From Fidelibacterota bacterium (GTDB lineage Bacteria; Fidelibacterota; UBA8477; JABMPR01): a stretch of DNA of 64,000 nucleotides. The notes beneath the pieces are model-generated. The model ran no database searches and had not been told where the DNA came from. It worked only from the letters and a program-made list of their open reading frames with translations. The stretch is from the NCBI GenBank assembly GCA_016844945.1, contig JAERTJ010000063.1, forward strand, positions 1 through 64,000. The letters are read 5' to 3'. Below are positions 61,239 to 64,000 of this stretch, one piece after another. Positions within the stretch are counted from its first letter, which is position 1. Every line of letters starts with the position of its first letter. Made by a program: the position numbers and the translations under genes.

Positions 61239-62099
61239 CTATTCTTTCTTGTACACAAAAGCACTGGGGAAATGCTCTACTTTGAATGACGAACTCACTC
61301 CATGAAGCGATTCTGCTTCACCAAGAAAGAGGTAGCCGCCATGATTCAGGATTTCATAAAACGCATCTACGACACGTTTCTTCATTTCTCTGTCAAAATA
61401 GATCAAAACATTTCGACAGAATATAAAATCGAGACCTCGTTGCTTGCGGATTGAGTTAATGTCCCGCAGATTGAGATAATCGAAACTTGCCATATTCTTG
61501 ATGTTCTGGTTCACCTGGTAACGTTCACCATTCTGCTTAAAATATCTTGAGAGATATCTACCTTCCAGTTTGCCCCGGAAAGAATTATGCCCATATTCAG
61601 CCTGTCTGGCTAATTCCAGCATTCGCTCGCTTATATCAGTCCCCTTCAGGTCAATATCCCAATTCGAAACATCCTTGCCCAACAGCTCACGAATCATTAT
61701 TGCCAGGGTAAACAGCTCTTCTCCTGATGAGGAAGCCGTACTCCATATTTTTAACTTTTTATTCTTTTCGTCTGGATGGCGGCTGATGAATTCTGGTAGA
61801 AGTCTCTTATCGAAGATATCAAGTTGTTTGGGATAGCGGAAAAAATATGTCTCGTTGATGGTGATCAGACTATACAGCTTTATGAGTTCTTCTGCTTGTA
61901 CGGATACTCGTTTTATATATGTAAAATAATCTCTAAAATCAGATAAACCCAGGTCACGCAATCTGGTGGTCAATCTACCTTCAAGCAGGTACAACTTTGC
62001 TTCTGGAAAAAATATTCCGCTTTTATCATAGATCAAATCCCGCAGCCCCTTGAAAATTTCAGGGCTAAGTTTAGATCCGTTTTGAGATTTGACCATCAT
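61239..62099 (-). CDS. cheR: Chemoreceptor methyltransferase CheR
   Basis: A 286-residue protein of normal length. The N-terminal helical domain (LLEGRLTTRLRDLGLSDFRD) contacts receptors; ITINETYFFRYP, KIWSTASSSGEELFTLAIMI and FIFCRNVLIYFDREMKKRVV mark the SAM domain. It methylates receptor glutamates. No cheB or receptor gene is in view. It follows the HDOD gene by 3 nt. Confidence 0.94.
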   Translation of the reverse strand: MMVKSQNGSKLSPEIFKGLRDLIYDKSGIFFPEAKLYLLEGRLTTRLRDLGLSDFRDYFTYIKRVSVQAEELIKLYSLITINETYFFRYPKQLDIFDKRLLPEFISRHPDEKNKKLKIWSTASSSGEELFTLAIMIRELLGKDVSNWDIDLKGTDISERMLELARQAEYGHNSFRGKLEGRYLSRYFKQNGERYQVNQNIKNMASFDYLNLRDINSIRKQRGLDFIFCRNVLIYFDREMKKRVVDAFYEILNHGGYLFLGEAESLHGVSSSFKVEHFPSAFVYKKE

Positions 62100-62102
62100 T
62101 CG

Positions 62103-63002
62103 CTATTTCCCACCCATCAATCCCACAGTCTCAAGAATTGTGTCTACTTCATCCTGGATACTCATGACAAATCGTTCAAAGTCTAGATCTTCAAGGTTTT
62201 GCGATACATCTTTAAGAATTAACCAACCTGGTTCATCCCTGAGTATACTTCGTTGATAAGACTTCCCAAAGCTGAGTGATCGGAGGTTTGCCACAATGTT
62301 TGCCATTTGAACCAGAGCAGTGCTGACTCTCATCTCAGGTTCATCCACCAGATCAGGTGAATGATGGTGTTTAATGGCGTTATAAATGGAGGGTGGCAAT
62401 TGCCACTTTTCAGCAACCCATCCACCGACTGTCATATGATCAATACCCAGATGTTCAATTTCAACTGCTTGAGTACTTGTCTCATTTTTAAGGGCATCCT
62501 TGATGACTTCAACGTATTTGATTGGCTCTAAGCGAAAGAGAATAATTTTGCCAATATCGTGTAGAAGTCCTAAGGCATAGGGGCTACTTCCAGTCTGAAC
62601 TCCAAGTGAATTTTGAAGTAACTGAGCGATATGTCCAACGGCTGCGCTGTGCTCCCAGAGCTTGTCCCATTCAAGTTCTGAGCCATGATCATCATCAGTT
62701 AAAGTGGTCATCACTGAAAACCCCAGAGAAAGATCACTGAGCTGTTTCATTCCGATGATAACCAAGGCGTGTCGGAGCGATTCAACTTTTTGGCGTAATC
62801 CATAATATGCAGAATTCGCAACCTTTAGAACTTTCATCGCTAGAGGAGGATCTTTTTCGATCACAGGTAAAAGCTGCTGAACAGATAAATTATCTTCACG
62901 GGTCAACGCCATTAGTTCCGAGGCAATAAGCGGGAGCGATGGAATGGTTGTCAGGGAATTAACCTGGTTATAGTAATAGTCTTGAGAATGCTTTGATTGC
63001 AT
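62103..63002 (-). CDS. HDOD domain protein, copy 2
   Basis: A 299-residue protein with a single HDOD domain (about 20-220): LPLIASELMALTREDNLSVQ, VIEKDPPLAMKVLKVANSAY, LRHALVIIGMKQLSDLSLGF and the HD-like LWEHSAAVGHIAQLLQ and YALGLLHDIGKIILFRL. HDOD proteins are non-catalytic relatives of HD phosphohydrolases and act in signalling. It is a close tandem paralogue of the next gene and lies directly before cheR. Confidence 0.88.
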   Translation of the reverse strand: MQSKHSQDYYYNQVNSLTTIPSLPLIASELMALTREDNLSVQQLLPVIEKDPPLAMKVLKVANSAYYGLRQKVESLRHALVIIGMKQLSDLSLGFSVMTTLTDDDHGSELEWDKLWEHSAAVGHIAQLLQNSLGVQTGSSPYALGLLHDIGKIILFRLEPIKYVEVIKDALKNETSTQAVEIEHLGIDHMTVGGWVAEKWQLPPSIYNAIKHHHSPDLVDEPEMRVSTALVQMANIVANLRSLSFGKSYQRSILRDEPGWLILKDVSQNLEDLDFERFVMSIQDEVDTILETVGLMGGK

Positions 63003-63077
63003 CAGAATAAATCCTCAGGTTTAACTGGATTGATCAGGCAATGAGCGATCTGTTTGATATCTTTTTTCATCCTCAGC

Positions 63078-63968
63078 TCACATGTTTAGCAATTTTACCA
63101 TATCACGCACTGCTTGCCAGTGCTCCTCAAGATCCAACAGAAAATCATTGAATTCTATTTCCTGGGCTCGCATTGATCTTACCTGGATCATTTCCCAGGC
63201 TTCTGGGATATCATCTTCGGTCCGCAGCCGGCGATACCCAAAATTCATACGAATGCTATTAGCTATATAGTTTGCGAGTTGAACCAATGACCCTGCCAAA
63301 CGCAGTTCTCCATCAGTAATGGAGGACAGGTTGTGATGGTTGCCGTTTACCGTCTGAACATATTCACTCAATCCCCAGCGTTCAGAAATCCACTGACCTG
63401 CCTGCTGATGGGTAATCCCAAATGTCCTAGCCTCCGCCTGTATCATTGACATGCCTTCATTAAGACTCAGGCTATGGGCTTCTTCAAATTTGAGTGGATC
63501 AAGACGAAAAAGAACTAATTGACCAATATCATGAAGCAAACCAAGAGAATAGGTACTCTCTTTGAAATGGGTACCTAGCTCATCGTTTAGAAGTTCAGCA
63601 ATGTGACCGACAGCCACACTGTGCTCCCAGAATTTACCCCAATCGATGGATGACTTCTCACCTGGTCGACTCATCGATTTCAGAACAGAAAATCCGAGGA
63701 CGATTCCTGCCAGCTCTCGCATCCCTATGATGACAACAGCCTGTCTCAATGAGTTAACCTTACGTTTCATCCCGTAATAGGCTGAATTTGCGACCTTTAA
63801 TATTTTCATAGCCAGAGATGGATCCTGTTCAATGATAGGAACAGTCTGGACAACAGAAAGTTTATCCTCTCTCATGATATTTTGAATTTCAATCGCAATG
63901 GTGGGTAGTGTTGGCAAGCCAACCAGAGATTGTATTTGAGTTTTATAGAATTGTGCTTTGGATTCCAT
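63078..63968 (-). CDS. HDOD domain protein, copy 1
   Basis: A 296-residue protein from ATG 63968, chosen over an upstream TTG at 63986 because the ATG aligns with the start of copy 2. Same domain layout: LPTLPTIAIEIQNIMREDKL, IIEQDPSLAMKILKVANSAY, FWEHSVAVGHIAELLNDELG and YSLGLLHDIGQLVLFRLDPL. The HD pair of LLHDIG is kept in both copies. It is probably the first or an early gene of the regulatory block; the promoter would lie beyond the window edge, since only 32 nt remain. Confidence 0.88.
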   Translation of the reverse strand: MESKAQFYKTQIQSLVGLPTLPTIAIEIQNIMREDKLSVVQTVPIIEQDPSLAMKILKVANSAYYGMKRKVNSLRQAVVIIGMRELAGIVLGFSVLKSMSRPGEKSSIDWGKFWEHSVAVGHIAELLNDELGTHFKESTYSLGLLHDIGQLVLFRLDPLKFEEAHSLSLNEGMSMIQAEARTFGITHQQAGQWISERWGLSEYVQTVNGNHHNLSSITDGELRLAGSLVQLANYIANSIRMNFGYRRLRTEDDIPEAWEMIQVRSMRAQEIEFNDFLLDLEEHWQAVRDMVKLLNM

Positions 63969-64000
63969 CCTAATTAACCTGACCAATCGTTCTAGTAACT

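Noticed and set aside
62005-62018. GGAAAAAATATTCC inside cheR, similar to the flagellar palindrome
   Set aside because: It is one base longer, lies within coding sequence and has no promoter-like box nearby; most likely a chance match.
1-64000. CRISPR arrays, tRNA or rRNA genes, insertion sequences, prophage or toxin-antitoxin genes
   Set aside because: No regular spacer repeats, tRNA-like folds, rRNA sequence, transposase or integrase frames, or terminal inverted repeats were seen.

Overview
The window is a 64 kb stretch of one bacterial chromosome in which every gene I can support lies on the minus strand, so the genes are transcribed from right (64000) to left (1). It is a motility region: a chemotaxis and regulatory block, nearly the whole flagellar basal body, hook, export and motor gene set, and at the left a nonulosonic-acid (pseudaminic-type) sugar locus of the kind that supplies flagellin glycans. 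P-ring (FlgI), L-ring (FlgH) and FlgA proteins imply a Gram-negative envelope. FlhF, FlhG, CheZ, FliW-CsrA, a sigma-54 activator and FliA imply a polar-type flagellar hierarchy. Base composition is moderately AT-rich by eye. Gene order recalls Deltaproteobacteria and neighbouring deep Gram-negative lineages, but FliN is FliY-like and the phylum cannot be fixed from the sequence alone. No flagellin, FliD, FliS, CheA, CheW, CheB or chemoreceptor gene is present, so those lie elsewhere.

Layout from right to left. (1) 63968-55027: two HDOD proteins, CheR, a 38-residue small ORF, CheY, CheZ, a small CxCG protein, FapA, two response regulators and an NtrC-type activator, closed by a clear Rho-independent terminator at 54973-55000. 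(2) 54726-40531: flgB, flgC, an unknown gene, fliE, fliF, fliG, fliH, fliI, fliJ, a MotE-like gene, fliK, flgD, a TIGR02530-type gene, flgE, motA and motB, closed by a terminator at 40485-40511. (3) 39990-25413: fliL, fliM, fliN(Y), fliO, fliP, fliQ, fliR, flhB, flhA, flhF, flhG, a small membrane protein, fliA, three unknown genes, a PAS histidine kinase and a GAF/HisKA protein with no catalytic domain. (4) 25063-15963: flgF, flgG, flgA, flgH, flgI, flgJ (rod-binding only), flgN, flgK, flgL, fliW, csrA and a second ParA/MinD-like ATPase. (5) 15834-1: pseB, pseC, a NeuB/PseI-type synthase, a SpsF-PseG fusion, methyltransferases, a LicD-like protein, an IspD-like cytidylyltransferase, a transketolase split into two separated genes, a DUF4910 peptidase-like protein, an SDR, an ATP-grasp ligase, a GH57-like protein and a gene cut by the window edge.

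The most interesting non-coding signal is shared by the three long gaps that precede flagellar operons (upstream of flgB, fliL and flgF). Each holds a copy of a 13-bp palindrome close to GGAAATATTTTCC with a weaker second copy about 19-22 bp away. Each also holds the box TGGCAT-N5-TTG nearer the first gene; in the flgF case this is a full sigma-54 GG-N10-GC promoter. I infer one regulon driven by sigma-54 and an enhancer-binding protein, for which the activator at 55027 (with an altered GAFTGA loop, GSFTNA) and the kinase at 26278 are the natural candidates. Other oddities are an NPTF rather than NPTH cleavage motif in FlhB, an FlgH without a lipobox, a CheY-binding-like EIDxLL motif shared by FliM, FliN and CheZ, a degenerate GGDEF-like domain on a response regulator, and a sugar locus with no recognisable PseH but an ATP-grasp ligase.
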